From assembly GCA_963854835.1 (NCBI GenBank), contig OY978526.1, forward strand, positions 66,750,765 through 66,814,764: a stretch of 64,000 nt of DNA, read 5' to 3'. Below the pieces are notes generated by a model. It did no database searches, was not told the DNA's origin, and worked only from the letters and a program-made list of their open reading frames with translations. How positions within the stretch are numbered: position 1 is the stretch's first letter; each line of letters begins with the position of its first letter. The stretch comes from Megamerina dolium. Taxonomy: Eukaryota; Arthropoda; Insecta; Diptera; Megamerinidae. Below, in pieces: positions 23,675 to 36,415 of the stretch. Made by a program: the position numbers and the translations under genes.

Positions 23675-24970
23675 AAGGGTTATCCATTTTGCGGTTTCAA
23701 AAGTAAATGTAAATAAAACACATATAAAATATTTTTTATCATGATATTTCTTTTTTATTATAAAGTTTGAACGTTGACATTATGTGTGAAATACTACATA
23801 ATTTAAATGACCACCACGCGAATTGTTGCAAGCATCGATTCTTTTGAGGTAATTTTCGACCACTTTTTGACACATATTGGGCGGTATCTCAGCCATAACG
23901 TGACGAATGTTGGTTTTTAGGTGCTCAAGAGTTAAAGGTTTATCTGTATAAACACGGTCTTTCGCGTAGCCCCACAAAAAAAAGTCAAGCGGTGTCAAAT
24001 CGCATGATCTTGGTGGCCACTTGATATCGCCAAGACGAGAAATTACGCGGCCAGAAAATTTCTCTTGCAATAAAGCCATATTCGCTCGAGTTGTGTGGCA
24101 TGTGGCACCGTCTTGTTGAAACCACATATTCTCTAAGTCGTATTCTTCAATAGCAGGCAAAAAAAAAGTCGGTTATCATATGACCATAACGCTCCGAATT
24201 GACGGTGACAGTCGTTCCATCGTCGTTTTCGAAGAAGTAAGGTCCAATCACACCTCCGGACCAAAGAGCGCACCAAGCAGTGAGTTTTTGTGGATGTAGT
24301 GGCCTCTCTTCAATTACTTGAGGATTCTCAGAACCCCAAATACGACAATTTTGTTTGTTAACATACCCACGGAGTGAGAAATGTGCTTCGTCGCTGAAGA
24401 AAATTTTGTTCGAAAACTCGCCGTCCACCGCCTGTTCAAGCACCCATTCGACGTATCTACGACGTTGTGAATGGTCAGCTGGCTTCAGTTGTTGTGTGAG
24501 CTGGATTTTATATGGATGTAGGTGTAGATCCAAATGCAAAATACGCCATAATGTGCCGTAAGACAGTCCTAATTCCTGAGAACGACGAGGAATCGACACA
24601 TTCGGGTCTTTGGCAACACTTTCACTTACAGCAGCGATATTTTCGGTGGTACGAGCGAAACGATGATGCACACAATATCTGTAACCGATCCAGTCTCTTG
24701 ATATTTCTTCACAATTTTGCCAATTGCTTGCGTAGTTGGACGATTATGTAAACCATAATCTCCTCTTAAAGCACGATATGTGGCTGTGGTAGAATCACCA
24801 TTTTTGTAGTAGGTTTTTACAATTTTAATGCGTTGTGCGATAGTTAAGCGATCCATTTTCGCAAATGTCAGACTTTGAACTGAAAAAGAAAGAAATTGTT
24901 TTAACAACTCAGTTTGACAGATGTCGAATTCTAGTCCTATACTTTTGAAACCGCGAAATGGATAACCCTT
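23675..24970 (-). mobile_element. DD41D (rosa-like) Tc1-mariner transposon, copy 1
   Basis: A complete-ended element of 1296 bp. The TIRs begin AAGGGTTATCCATTT and continue CGGTTTCAAAAGTA with one mismatch between ends. TA duplications lie at 23673-23674 and 24971-24972. The minus strand carries a nearly full transposase with two breaks. The second copy at 52.5-53.7 kb is very similar outside its indels, so the family moved recently on an evolutionary scale. I call it rosa-like because the third catalytic Asp lies 41 residues after the second, the spacing I recall for that clade. Confidence 0.88.
23780..24856 (-). pseudogene. DD41D transposase, two frameshifts
   Basis: The start ATG at 24856 gives MDRLTIAQRIKIVKTYYKNG, a helix-turn-helix, then GLHNRPTTQAIGKIVKKYQE. 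A small deletion near 24650-24680 shifts the frame into RTTENIAAVSESVAKD and the second DNA-binding helix (IPRRSQELGLSYGTLWRIL). The catalytic residues appear in IFFSDEAHFSL (first Asp), WFQQDGATCHT (second Asp) and CDLTPLDFFLWGY (third Asp). A run of nine A at about 24159-24167 breaks the frame after HMITDFF; the second copy has eight and stays open there. The C-terminus ends HLNYVVFHT. All three Asp residues are encoded, but not in one frame. Confidence 0.88.
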
Positions 24971-24972
24971 TA

Positions 24973-26400
24973 GAAACAGTAGTAACATATTAAAAAATTG
25001 ACTCTTAAAACTTTGAAGTATTTCTGTTATCCGACAAAAATTCATTAATCCTGATCTCTTTGAATTATGTAGACACTGCATTATACATAGACTAGACTAT
25101 ATTTTATATATGGTATATGTATTATATACAATTAATAATTTAATAGAAATAAATCTCTTAAATCACTTTTTGGAAGAAATTTTCAAATAGATGATATTTA
25201 CTTTATTAAGAATGATTTCTACAAATATTAAGTATTAACATAAATATATACTTACTTGTAGGTATATACATACATTCAATCCATTAGACAAATTAAATGT
25301 CATGCATGTCAAATAGATAATGCCATCTCAAAAGGATATACATATATATATTGTGACTGGATTTTCTCCCTTCCATTCTATGGTATATTCCATTCCATTC
25401 TCTCACATTGAAATGGACATTGAAATGCTATTGTTTGGTTACAGTTGGTTATTATTTCATGAATTACTTGGAGCATAATTCTTGTTCATCTGGTTTTCCA
25501 ATTTAAATTTCGTAAATTCTCTTATTAAATTTACAGGGTTTATTTCATATACAATAGAATCAAAATACAATACTCGTACATACAAATACATTTGTATACG
25601 AATATACATCTGTGAGTATTATCGTTTACAAAAGTAACAATGTATGTATATGCAATACAAATTGAAATTGAAGAAGTTTCTGGAAGAAATTGTACGAAAA
25701 CAAAAACATTTAAATTTTCGAAAACAATGTGGTGTAGGTATATCAAATACAGACACAATCATTCACATCAATGCTAAGTAACATCTACGGTTATATACAG
25801 GAGGTATTCAAAACACACGTCCGCATACATACGAATATAATATGAATGTAAGTACATACCATACATTAGTCTTATGAAGAAAGAGTATTCATTCATTTGG
25901 GCAAGGACAATCGTTAATACTTTTGTATTTATATGGAAATAAAATACTTGCAGATGTATGTATGCATTTTTATTGATGTTTATGCATATATTCAACACAT
26001 TTACTTTGTATTTTACCAAATAAGATGGTTGAATAAATAAATAGCAATTCAACAGACCAATATTGCAATATTGCAACAATAGGTTATATCAATACATGCA
26101 CTTACAACCACTCAATTACACATCCAGATTCATTTATTTACGTTCGTAAATAAACAACATGAAACAATAGAGCCAGTCATAGACTCTTGGTATGATTCAA
26201 ATTGAATTGATTGGAGCTGATGATTCGATTCGCTGAAATATCAATACAGACTCATTATTTTAATAAGCCATTCATATTAATATTAGCTATCCTATAGAAG
26301 ATATCCGGTTATTAATAAATTTATGTTCAATGAAGATGATTTTTTTATCAAATTTTGTAGGCATAAACTCTACCTTTCAGGAAACTGTTCAGCTGGTGGA
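24973..26400. other. unassigned AT-rich DNA
   Basis: I see no gene. Many TACATA, TATGTA and TACTCGTA-like words occur. Confidence 0.5.
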
Positions 26401-26700
26401 AGGTTGGTTTATTAGGTTATGTGGCTGCCTTCTCTCTGAGAGTACACACTTAGGCCAAAAATGCCCATTGTGATATCACCAAGCTTCTCTTCCAATACTG
26501 TTGTGCATGTTTAATTTGGACAACATTAGAAGGGACCTACTTATATTATCTGTTTCCGAACGGCAGAACCCTTGTGACATCACTTTAACTTCGTTTTGTC
26601 AGAGAGCTCTTTTAAGAAGCATTTTTGGCAAATTGTTACTGCCGGAAAAATTGCCAATTCTTGCCGGCAGATGGGTAACGTTCGTGGAATATTATTATTG
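26401..26700 (-). mobile_element. tRNA-derived SINE, copy 3 (headless), plus an adjacent repeat scrap
   Basis: From about 26473 to 26690 the sequence matches the SINE body: AAGCTTCTCTTCCAATACTG, GAAGGGACCTACTTAT, CGAACGGCAGAAC, CTTGTGACATCACTTT and GCAAATTGTTACTG. It lacks the tRNA-like head, which fits 5' truncation at the high-coordinate end. The low-coordinate part (26410-26472; TTAGGTTATGTGGCTGCC, then ACACACTTAGGCC and CCCATTGTGATATCAC) is not shared with the other two copies and may be another dispersed repeat or a divergent tail. Confidence 0.65.
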
Positions 26701-27190
26701 GTTAATATTTATAAATAGCTCCCATTAATATATGCACCGTAAGTTTTTTTTTCAAATATACTCTTGTTATGGAAGCTTCCCTGCGAAATGAATTTAAACA
26801 CACCTAAAAATCGGCAAAATCGGCAGCTATGGGAACTGCCTTAGGATCACCAATAGAGAGATGAAATGTGTGGCGAATATCAATTAATTTTACCTATCCC
26901 TATCCCTATCCCTACACCCCAACTCCGAGGGTGCCCTTAATGGGTATGACTTAAGCGCAACGCTCATTAATTTTTTTACCTTCTTCAACACCTCTTAGGG
27001 TGACTCCCTGCAAAATAAACCAAAAAACGCAAAAAAATTAACAATTACTTCCATAGTTCCCGTTGAATCACACTGTAGAGAGGTGAAATGTAGCATCAAC
27101 CCCCATTAATTTATTTCTCCTCAACATTTACCGAAGCATGTTCAGCTCGTAAGAGTTGCCCTACAAAATTTTTGTTTATTTGGAATTTAT
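26701..27190 (+). repeat. dispersed tandem repeat family 2
   Basis: Units marked by TCCCTGCGAAAT, TCCCTGCAAAATAAAC and GCCCTACAAAAT lie near 26779, 27005 and 27158. The marks GAGAGATGAAATGT and GAGAGGTGAAATGT followed by a CATTAATTT block recur between them. The first interval is longer because of a short (TATCCC)n expansion near 26894-26914. The family also occurs inverted at 7.1-7.4 kb and directly at 60.2-60.6 kb. Confidence 0.55.
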
Positions 27191-30060
27191 TTGAAAGAAA
27201 AAGAATATGATTTTCAAAAGTATCATACTACAAGAAATTAGAAGTAGTCAAATTAAAGCTGAAAAAAGAAAAATAATATGTTGAGGCTTAAAAAAAAAAC
27301 AAGCAGGAAAGATACCTACAAGTAAAAAGTAATTGAAGTGTCAGAGAAAAAGTAAATAACAACAGCAACAATCAGTAAAATATCCAGAAAAAGAAACAAA
27401 CAGTTGGAAAATTATGATCAATCCCTGTTCCGTACCGCGTACAACGCCCTTAACAAGGAAACACACCAAATAAGAAGAATAACAACAAAAAAGGAAAAAG
27501 TGTAAATTACACCGGAAGTTTGTGAATAAGTTAAAGCAGAAAAATGATGAAGAAATATGCAAGTATGTATGTGACTACATGCATTAGTAGCAGCGAAAAC
27601 GGATGACAGGAGGCAGAAAAGTAGCGATAATACTGATTATAATGGCGTATAAGTAACATTAGATTTTGTATTTTTTTATTTTTTATTTAAAATTGACATG
27701 ATAAGTTGAAGGGCACATGTAAAAACAGAGTGAACCAGAAAATGATGAATTCTACCATTGTGTTGATTGCATACATATATCTCACACACATGCACACACA
27801 CTCACGCTGATGCTATTGTATGCATACGTACATATATATATTGACATAAGCAGGCATGTGTTAAAATAAATAAATATAAACTTTTACGGATGTATGTTTG
27901 ATACATGCATGCATACATATAAATGTAAATATGATTGAGTGTACTATGTTTGTTTGAAAAGTTGCGGTATGCATCTTTAATGTCGACAAAACAACAACAG
28001 CGAAACTACGGAAGGTACGCATTAAGATATTAAATGATTGAAGTACTTCGCATACCCATAATGGAAGTACATTCAAGTATGTACACATAAGCAATTAGAA
28101 ACAAAATGAATGCGATGCTACTGCAACAAACAACTTATGCTAATTGGTTTTCAAAATTCCTTCTACAATATTGCAATATATAAATGTACAAATTGGATAT
28201 CCTCTCCAAGGGCTTATAGCCTTAATTGTTTTATTTTATTTATTTATTTTTTTTTTTTTTTAATATTTCTCCTTTTGGTTTTATCAAAATATTTCGAAAT
28301 TGAATCAATATTTGTATACACTACTATAGAATAGTTGACTACAAGAGAGTACAAAATATATTTAGAAACTTCTTTTACCACATAAACCATACCATACCAC
28401 ATACTTATGTCTATATACCTCTTCATACCTATACGTAGTTATTTAGTTGTGTTTTAGTAAGCTTTTGTTCTATTCCATTTAACCTAAATACTCGTATACA
28501 AAAGAATTAGTAAACTAATTATTTCATACAAACACATATGTATAAATATATATACAATATATATATGCATATATTGTAGAAAATGTATATGTGTATAACA
28601 TATGTTGTATTCACGAAAACTTTGTTTCATTCTAAATTAAGTACGCACTAATACAAGTGATTATGATTTGTATTTATTTCGTACGGGACTGGGGTCAATT
28701 TATGCTCTTGTTTTGCCTTCGGAAAACCATCATTACACTGGACAACCTATTGAATACATTTTTTGAACATATATGGTTGTTAACAGCCAAATGATAAAAT
28801 TTATTGGCCTTCTTCTATGCAATAGATTGGTCACCTTGATGTTAAGAGCATTCGCCACATGTAGACCACATCACATTTTTTAAAACAAAGTTCAACATAA
28901 TATAATATCTATGTATTTAGATTGATCTAATACAAATTGAAAGCATACAGAGCAAATATTTCAACTATTTCACTTACGTGAATTTAGGTTTTAACTTATG
29001 CTTATGGCTGGCACAATATACCATTAAAGCAACAGAAATAAAGGTGAACTTGTAATTGTTAAATTATATAATTCCGCCAAATTCTTAAAATCGAAATATT
29101 CTTAGCCTCGAGTCGAAGTCACGACCATGCTGATTGTTTGATATTCGTTTATATGCTCGATTACTGCCTTCAGTACGGCTACCTGCCATGCAAAAGTATA
29201 ATGTTAAAGTGAATTTTGAAATTTTGTTGGTAAAAATATTAAGTTATTGAACTATAACGTGAAATATTAAATTACTTTGATGATTAAATAGTTCCTATTA
29301 GAAGGTGAGAGTAATCAATTTATTTTACACAATTAGACTGCAGTTGGGATCTTAAGATGTGTTCAAAATTTATTCTATATAGAATACACAGGAATACCTG
29401 TGTGAAAAATTAATTAATTAAATTAATTAATTAAATCGGAGTACAAACACGCCCCACTTCCATATAAAAACTTGTTTTTATTAAAAATAAAAACCAAATA
29501 AGTTGTAAAATGAAAAATTTATAAATTAATATACTGCGACGGCCAATTGTTTGGACTAAACATATATTGAAAAAACGAATAATGAATTTTTGTATTAAAA
29601 TGTATTGAATTTTAAAGTAGCAAATTGATTACAAGAATAGCCTTAGATCCACACGAGTCGCAAGTCTGAGAAGATTTATAAATTGATAATGCCATACTTT
29701 GCCATCAAACATGAACAAAATAAATGAGGATTTTACACAAATGCGTTGAATTCCTCCTGTGCATCTACATTTCATCAGCCATACACATATGCTCCTCATT
29801 TGAAACTTTGATTTCTTCAAAAATTTTAGTTGAAGAAAAAAAACGACGAAAAATCTATTTTGACCCCTAGCCAATCGCTGATATGATGCGAAAATCGATG
29901 CTCATTTTGTAACTTAATTCATGCAGTTTGCTAAGTGATGGTGTAACTTGATTATTATTCCATCGTTCCAATATTCCGAAGATACGTTGGAAAGCTACTG
30001 GCATTGTGCGTCTTTCTCAGTATATGTCATTCATTTGAAGCGTAAATAACAATAATTTTT
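27191..30060. other. unassigned AT-rich DNA
   Basis: I see no gene. T-rich and A-rich low-complexity sequence, TATATG repeats near 28.54-28.58 kb and an AATTAATT run near 29.41-29.44 kb are present. The last 100 bp before the mariner start are probably that element's 5' untranslated part, but I could not identify a TIR. Confidence 0.5.
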
Positions 30061-30072
30061 TTTCACTCAAAT

Positions 30073-31050
30073 ATGTCGAACTTTGTGCCTGCAAAAGTGT
30101 TTTTGCAGGGAATTCTTCTTCATTACATTAATATGAAGAAAACTGCTGCCGAAAGTCATCGTATTTTGGTGAAAGTTTATGGTGAACATGCTCTAGCTGA
30201 GCGAAAGTGCCAAATGTGGTTTGCACGATTTAAAAACGGTAATTTTGGCTTGGAAGACGAAGAACATTCTGGGCAGCCAAACAAGTTTGAAGATAAAGAA
30301 CTGGAAGCTTTACTCGATGAAGATTGTTGCCAAACACAAGGAGAGCTTGCAGAATCTTTGGGAGTCACTCAAGCAGCCATTTCAAAACGTTTAAAAGTAG
30401 CCACATGAACTGAAGCCGAGAGACGTTGAAAGGCGATTTTGCATGTCCGAAATGCTGCTGGAACAGATTGTTACTGGTGATGAAAAATGGATCTATTATG
30501 ACAACCCCAAGCGCAAAAAATCATATGTGAAACCCGGCCAACCAGCCAAATCAACAGCAAAGCCGAATATCCATGGCGCGAAAGTAATGCCCTGTATTTG
30601 GCGGGATCACAAGGGTGTGCTGTATTATGAGCTGCTAAAATCGGGTGAAACCATCAATGGATAATGCTACCGAACACAATTAATCCATTTGAAGAGAGCA
30701 ACAGTCGAAAAACGCCCGGAATATGCGACCAGCATGAGTCCATAATTTCCCATCATAACACCGCTCGACCTCATGTTGCAACACCGGTCAAAAACTATTT
30801 GGAAAACAGCGGCTGGGAAGTTTTGGCTCACCCGCCTATAGCCCAGACTTTACCCCTTCCGACTACCATTTATTCCGATCGATGCAAAACGCCCTCACTA
30901 GAATAAGGTTCACATCAGAACAGTGTATTAAAAATTGGTTTGGTTCATTCTTGGCCGCACAAACCGGCGCAATTCTTTTGGGATGGAATCCACAAAATGC
31001 CAGAAAGATGGGAAAAAGTCATAGCTTCAGATGGGCAATACTTTGAATAA
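30073..31050 (+). pseudogene. mariner transposase, full span but broken
   Basis: A mariner (DD34D) transposase can be followed from MSNFVPAKVFLQGILLHY to the final GQYFE stop. It includes KKTAAESHRILVKVYGEHA (first helix-turn-helix), RFKNGNFGLEDEEHSGQP, and a second helix region ending AISKRLK, where the frame breaks and about a dozen residues are missing. Then come CMSEMLLEQ, another small deletion, VTGDEKWIYYDNPKRKKS (first Asp), NIHGAKVMPCIW and VLYYELLKSGET. The second Asp motif reads SHHNTARPHV, with His where the family has Asp. YSPDFTPSDYHLF (third Asp) lies in a different frame. At least three frameshifts and the lost Asp make it inactive. TIRs were not recognised. Confidence 0.87.
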
Positions 31051-31540
31051 TACTATTGTACATGATTTTCTTAAATAAACGTACAAATTTTGAAAAAATG
31101 CCAAAAATGGGCAAGAAATCTCGATGGATTCTTAAAGTTCAAAGTTTAAAGTATATTTTTTGTACAAATAGAGAACCGTAGTTCACGGTAGTCAAAAAAT
31201 CCATCCAGAACAACATAAGCATTGCAAATAACTTGCGTAAAATATCCCATTGGAAAATCGCTATTAAATATATTTTACCTACAATACAACTTTTCAACAA
31301 CAAATAGAGTTATTTTTTTATGAAATAAGCATTTTTTTCAAAAAACCAAAACTCCAAAAATTGCCCATAAAGATTTTTAACGATTTTCTAAAATTACTTA
31401 ATAAAAATTTAACTTATTTTTTGGAATATTTTAAATTTCGTATTCGTAGTACCGTTAGATTAAGATGCGCTCGATTTTTTGCAATATTTGCCTAAATTTG
31501 TAATGTTCCGACAAATCTAAACAATACTGCATACAAAGTT
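31051..31540. other. unassigned AT-rich DNA
   Basis: I see no gene; this may include the mariner 3' untranslated part just after the stop. Confidence 0.45.
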
Positions 31541-31815
31541 TTACAAACAGATGCCCATTTTTTTAGAGATTTTTGCATCCGAATTGTGAATAATCCGACA
31601 CTGTGCAATGTTTACATCACATACAAAAGCATGTTGTTGAAAATGAGTTTTCACACATTTTGCGCAAAAACATAAAGCTCCAAACTGAAATTTGATATTC
31701 AGAGTGCAAAGTGCAATCGAAATAAAATTGCGCCTACTGCTCATACAAAAGTATATTCTTCGAGTATATTCAGTCGAGCGCCACCGACTGAAAGCCACAC
31801 CTACCTCCAACCCAA
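31541..31815 (+). repeat. ~153-bp tandem repeat family 1, about two units
   Basis: Two units with CACATACAAAAGCATGTTGTT (near 31617) and CTCATACAAAAGTATATTC (near 31741) share the ACATTTTGCGCAAAAACATAAAGCTC-type segment (split here by a few changes) seen in the larger arrays at 36, 39 and 43 kb. The spacing is about 125 bp. Confidence 0.5.
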
Positions 31816-33825
31816 AGTAAGTTTTGTTTTAATATCTCAATCTTTATCTTAGGATATCAAAGATTTGATATTGTCGAAGCTTTAAGTATTGTGTCCCCTT
31901 ATTTTTTTACGCTCCGAATCACTCTCTACCAGTGAATGACAGATCCTGTATTTATAAGTCCACTAACAATATCTATGCTAGCATTGATTTTAGCATTTTT
32001 TATTTCATTTTTAATAATTTTTTTTATGAAATTTTTGCAACAAAATCAAATCCGATATTCTAAGTGGTATTATAGAATGAAAATAAAAAGTCGAAAAGTT
32101 TGCATCAGAATAAATTTCACTAAAAATATGTCACAAATGCGGAAACATAACTTCGAATAAAAAAATGGTATAGAAAATAAAACTTTTAAATTTAGTATAA
32201 AATGTGTTGGAAGAGAGACGATAAAAAAAAATTGTTTAAAAAAACATTGCATTAAAATGTTCATTTAACACATCATACAATATGACAAGCATAATGAAAT
32301 AGTGGTGATCGGTGAACCGCATAACTTTTGCATTAATTTGTGAAATGGTTGAAAAAACGGATAGCTTTAGCTTGGTGGTGTATGCTTCTACGTATGTACA
32401 TATAGATATGTTGTACATAGATTTTGTTCTATTTTAAAAACAAGATAAATTTTTTATGAAACCCAAATAATAAACTCTATGAAATCTACTGAAAGCTGAT
32501 AAAGTTTGAAAATAAAAAGAAAATGCAAACAAACAAACAATATTGAATGTATGGTATGGTAGTTGAAGAACTTTTAATTAATACAAGTTATTTTTTCGTT
32601 CTTCCTTTTGTAAGCATACTTAATAATAAACAAATAAATTGATATAAAAGGGAGAGACAGACAAATACATACAAGCCAATTATTAATTAATATATATTTT
32701 TTTTTATGATTATTATAATAAAAATGGCATGTGGTCGCACAAGTAAGATACTACTCGTATATAAGAGTATTATAAAAAAAAACGAAAAACACTTAAAAGC
32801 ACTTTTATCATTTAACGCAATCAACGCATACAAAAAAAAAATATGCAACAAATTGTCTGCATAAGTGGGCTTTGTATGTGCACATATCATATCATATTAA
32901 ATGATATTGCTTCAGTTAATGGATGTATGTAAGTACAATATGTACTCATGTATTTGTGCATATGCTCATTTCATTTAAATTAACAATACGAGTGTGCATA
33001 AGACCAATTTACTCGATTTTACATGCATATTTTTCTCTTATTCATATCATTCAATATGTATGAGATTTGTACACGCAAACGAATATCCAATATCAAGTAT
33101 GAGTGTGAAATATCAATGAAAATTGAAATAAATTTTTAAATCAACATACTTTATTGCGACACTTTTTGAAATGAGCAAGCAACGTTTTAAGTGTATGTTA
33201 ATAAATGAATAAATAAAATAAATTATATTGTAGCATTCGTTTTTGAGGTAGCTGTCGCATGTTGGAGGACTGATTGTTCGGGTTCGCTTGTATGATGGTA
33301 TGGGAAAATTATTTTACATATACATAAAGCTACTGCCGCAGGCATACTTTGCTCCCACCCCCACGTTGCACATTTATACATATGCATACAAACAATTAAC
33401 AAAGCGCAAACAAAGCGATGATGCATTAAATTTAATTGATTCTTATGCAACCGTTTTTGTTAACGTCCTTTTCCGTTATTTATTTCCACATTTCATTAAA
33501 TGTATTCTTTACATACATCAGCAAATGCATTTGAGCGCTTACGTTAAACATAAGAAAATATGTGGTTTTATATTCATAATTGAAAATACTATGATATTAT
33601 GATGGGATTGCTTTTAATACACCCATGTCATTTTAAGTTTCAATTGTTAAATATGAGAATTAGAGAACCTTAAATTGTCATAAAATACATAGTCGCATCT
33701 ACATAATCCAAATATAGTACCAATATGAATTTAATACCGAATTTCTTATCGATTTTTCGTATAGAAAATTTGGTGAAAAATGTCAAAAATCTCCTTATTA
33801 CATTGATAACGTTGAATAAAACAAT
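31816..33825. other. unassigned AT-rich DNA
   Basis: I see no gene. One short frame at 31936-32160 on the plus strand has a hydrophobic stretch, but its composition is ordinary for AT-rich DNA. Confidence 0.5.
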
Positions 33826-33829
33826 CACA

Positions 33830-34600
33830 GGTGCTGTGCTTCGAGAACATAAGGTATAATCGAGAACATACTTTTGTATGAGAGCATGGTTTTATTAAGA
33901 TTCAGCTCATTTTTTATTATATCCATTCGTTAGCAAATATAATCATTTCAGTTTCACCTTTATAACTTTACATTTACGTGTGCAAAGTGTGATAACATAC
34001 AAGCGAAAGCATAAATTTGTATTGGACGTAGGCGTGGATTTTATGCCATTCATTCTAATTCTCGAATATATTTATTAATTAATTAATATAATCGTATCTA
34101 CCAAGTTTCGGCTTGATAACTTGATATTTAGGTGCGCAAAGTGTGATAACATACAACAAATTATAAATTTGTATGGGAGATAGGCGCGCTTTTTATTCAA
34201 ATCGATCCATTTGTCAATTGGTTAGTAAATAATATATAAATAATATTATGTAAATATGTAACGAGTTTTACCTTAATAACTATATTTTCGCACGCAACGT
34301 ATTGAAATACTTATTCGATAACACACTTTTCTATAGGTGGTTGCTGTGGTTACCATCCAAGTATGCCCTTATTATAAGATAGCAATTCTATCATAAGAGT
34401 AACTTTATGTACAAAATTCCATAAAGTTTATATTTTAGCGAAAAAAGTGTGAACAGACACATTAAACAACAATCTTTTGTATGAGCGGTTTGCGTGAGTC
34501 TTATCAGATTTCTGCAATTTACAAACTTATTTTTTGAGTGGTGAAAATAAGTATGTATATCTATCAATTTTCTGATAAATCCGACCATAGCTGCGGCTTA
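33830..34600 (-). repeat. ~153-bp tandem repeat family 1, inverted block
   Basis: The marks CTTTTGTATGAGAG, TTTGTATTGGACGTAGGCG, TTTGTATGGGAGATAGGCG, TTCTATAGGTGG and TTTTGTATGAGCGG occur near 33872, 34016, 34168, 34328 and 34471. They are reverse complements of the CCTACCTCCCATACAAAAG core of the other arrays. Intervals are about 143-160 bp. GTGCGCAAAGTGTGATAAC-type segments recur between them. Confidence 0.6.
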
Positions 34601-36415
34601 GCTTAAAGCTTAGAGTATAAGTAAAAAATCGTATTTACTTGTGATTACAGTCCTTGAACCAGTTGGATATATTTGAAGTCCACGTAGTAGAATTTGTTGA
34701 GATCTTAACCGGCTCTTTGACTTAAAGCAGCAAGACCTTTACTGTAGTTATCTACTCGTACCATGCAGTTACATATCTTGTTATTTTTTTATATCGAAAA
34801 ATTTTTTTTTTAATATTATCAACAGTGTCACGAATAATTTGTTTCCATGGAAGGCTATGTACTGCATATCAAAAGTCATAAAGTGCTTTATGACTTTTAC
34901 GAGCAGAATATTGATTTTTTTACGCAATCGAGATGTTTCTGTGTTAATCTATCAACGTCAATTGAGCAAAAAATATCTGAAGTAAATATCGTCGTATCAC
35001 AGTGATAATTAGGCAAAGATTGATATATGGTCTTATGAGTAAAAACTATTTCAAGCCTATAGGAAAAAAATCACGGAAATCATTTAAAAACTCTATGATT
35101 CAAAGTATACCAAATCGATTGAAGCGCTAGCTTTCAAGTTTCTCTTTAACTTAAGCAAAGAGTTTAAACGAAAAATTAAACGTGCTTAACTATAACATTG
35201 TTCAGCGAAATATAACGATGGTCTCATTTGAAAATATATATTATGGTTACGTTATTGCAAACAAAAGCCATAGAGTTCTTTAAATATTTCTTCGAGATTG
35301 TTGCGGTATATTTATTAATTAATTTTTGTTGCTTTCAGCCTTTAGATGAAGAAGTTTCATTGTCATAATAATGCGATGTACTGGAGTAATAATCTCATTA
35401 CATACCGGCCGGCGAGTGGTGCCGTTTACAAATGGCTGCTGCTATATAACTGTATAAAAAGAATATCACCAATTTTTCAAAGGCGTGAGCAAGTGTGGCA
35501 TTAAACTTTATCACACATACAAATATACATATATATAGGTATTATATAACATATTTACGTATTGTATTTCGTTTAATATTAAAATCAAAATAACACACAA
35601 TGTAAACAAGACACAAAAAGTGTACGGAAAGAATGAATTGTAAAAAGTAAGATTCATTAATTCAAGTTAATGGAAAATATTTTCATGATTTTGCAATTAA
35701 GTTTTTCGCTTAGTTTCAATAGGAAAATAATATGTACATAAAAAATAAACAAATAAACAAATGAGCCATGTAGATGGAAATCAGTGCTGATGTTATTGTT
35801 GTTCATGATGATGACGATGTTGGTGCAAATGATGCAAAAGAAGAACAGGTGTAATGTACCTATGGATATGAATTTAATTGTATTTGTAGGCGTATTAAAT
35901 TTATTACACAAGTTGGCAACAATAAAATCATCATTATTAAGCTTCGTATGTATGTATGCAGTTTTGCGGTTGCATAATAATGATTTATGAACTTATGCTG
36001 TATATAAATACATACAACACATGGATACGTATATCCTGGAGTTGTTTTTTTTTTCTTTTTTTTGTTAATGGCATTATTGTGTTCATATATAGGTGTTCGT
36101 ATATTCTTCAAAATGAGAGCACTATAACATCGCTTTGTCTCTATTATGTTGTGAAATACTAGTTACAGCTTTCGTTTTATGTGTGCATTCAAAAAAAATA
36201 TTGCATGCAATATCTTCAGCATTTTATAAAGACTATAAAATATTATAAATAGTATAAAATTGCAATGTAAAAAATTCGATATTTAAGTGTCCATATATAC
36301 TTATTTACTTTCAAATAGTTTAGAACTTTCTACGCTTATAATAAACAGCAAATAACTGGTAGAACTACATATTTAGAAAATTAACTTTTAATTTCGAGAA
36401 TATTACCAACCAAAA
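34601..36415. other. unassigned AT-rich DNA
   Basis: I see no gene. A perfect 13-bp-arm inverted repeat lies at 34871-34898, and a GC-richer patch near 35405-35455 (CGGCCGGCGAGTGGTGCCG) precedes TATAA-like words; neither is enough to call a promoter. Confidence 0.45.
34871..34898. repeat. short perfect hairpin
   Basis: AAAAGTCATAAAG and its exact reverse complement are separated by 2 bp. No neighbouring gene gives it a role. Confidence 0.8.

Noticed and set aside
31936..32160. Small plus-strand frame with a hydrophobic, membrane-like stretch
   Set aside because: T-rich DNA gives Phe, Leu and Ile runs by chance and nothing else supports a gene.
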